From NCBI GenBank assembly GCA_023079485.1, contig CM041108.1:3968001-4032000 (forward strand): a stretch of DNA of 64,000 nt. Direction: 5' to 3'. Source of the DNA: Archilochus colubris. Taxonomy: Eukaryota > Chordata > Aves > Apodiformes > Trochilidae. The first letter of the stretch is position 1, and each line of letters starts with the position of its first letter. The position numbers and the translations under genes are program-made. This document shows positions 63,605 through 64,000 of the stretch, in pieces. Under the pieces are notes generated by a model. It was not told where the DNA came from. It saw nothing but the letters and a program-made list of their open reading frames with translations, and searched no databases.

Positions 63605-64000
63605 AAAAACTTACATAAGTTTATTGAACTGATCCAAACCAATTACCTAGTTTGGTCTGAATTCCACTGCTAAGTCTGGGAGCAAACCAAAGGCAAATTG
63701 TGGGAGCAGAAAGTATATTCCCCTTGAGAGAAACCAGAATAAAAAATCAGATGGACTTACAGTTCTTCCTTTTACTTTAAAATTACATACGGATGCATCA
63801 TTAATAGGAAGCAAGAATAGACCTTCATGGTTAAATTATATTTGAAGTTTCCAGTAACTGCAGAAAAGCAATCACAGAGGCAAAGGCCCGAGATGGCTAA
63901 AGCCCCTCTAATGTTGCTCTGGGGAAAGCATCTCTACTGCCTACCAAAGCACCACATTCCAATGAGGGAGGCAGAGCTGCCAGGAATACACATTTCAGCC
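63605..64000 (-). other. Possible 3' UTR end of the next upstream gene (TBCEL by synteny)
   Basis: The plus strand reads tttatt at 63620-63625, that is AATAAA on the minus strand, followed to the right by A/T-rich DNA without reading frames, as expected for a 3' UTR. The candidate name comes only from vertebrate gene order (TBCEL lies next to TECTA); no TBCEL coding sequence is visible. Confidence 0.3.

Overview
This window is vertebrate nuclear DNA, almost certainly from a bird. Evidence: multi-exon genes with GT-AG introns, three CR1 LINE 3' ends of the avian type, compact introns and CpG-rich first exons. The gene order and common orientation match the vertebrate block that in human reads TECTA - SC5D - SORL1; here all three genes lie on the minus strand, so transcription runs right to left. 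I could not settle the bird order or species.

Layout, left to right: (1) 1-26779: 5' half of SORL1 (SorLA/LR11). 25 coding exons can be placed, from signal peptide and propeptide through the VPS10 propeller, the 10CC module, the YWTD propeller, an EGF-like module and the first three LDLR class A repeats. The rest (more class A repeats, fibronectin III domains, membrane segment, tail) lies beyond the left edge. Intron 1 is about 8.2 kb. Intron 9 carries two CR1 pieces facing away from each other and intron 16 one CR1. (2) 26000-27000: CpG-rich SORL1 promoter. (3) 27000-33045: intergenic DNA with an AT-rich satellite and a 37-bp minisatellite. (4) 33045-35940: SC5D, four coding exons plus an inferred 5' UTR exon inside a CpG island. 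(5) 36370-38460: a CR1 and directly after it a decayed endogenous retrovirus with integrase-like and Env-like remnants. (6) 39815-60188: complete TECTA coding sequence, 23 exons, 2151 codons plus stop, with 3' UTR and poly(A) signal. (7) 60189-64000: intergenic or 5'-UTR-intron DNA; a poly(A)-like signal at 63620 may mark the 3' end of the next gene (TBCEL in other vertebrates).

The three genes are neighbours by ancestry, not parts of one pathway: SorLA is an endosomal sorting receptor, SC5D a cholesterol-synthesis enzyme of the endoplasmic reticulum, and alpha-tectorin a matrix protein of the inner-ear tectorial membrane. Coding exons were placed by reading splice junctions and requiring the reading-frame phase to close at each junction; all 52 do. 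I found no undescribed biological system. The points worth a second look are a GC-AG intron near the end of TECTA, an in-frame acceptor ambiguity in TECTA, a shortened SORL1 propeptide with a minimal furin motif, the retroviral remnant upstream of SC5D, and two short tandem repeats.
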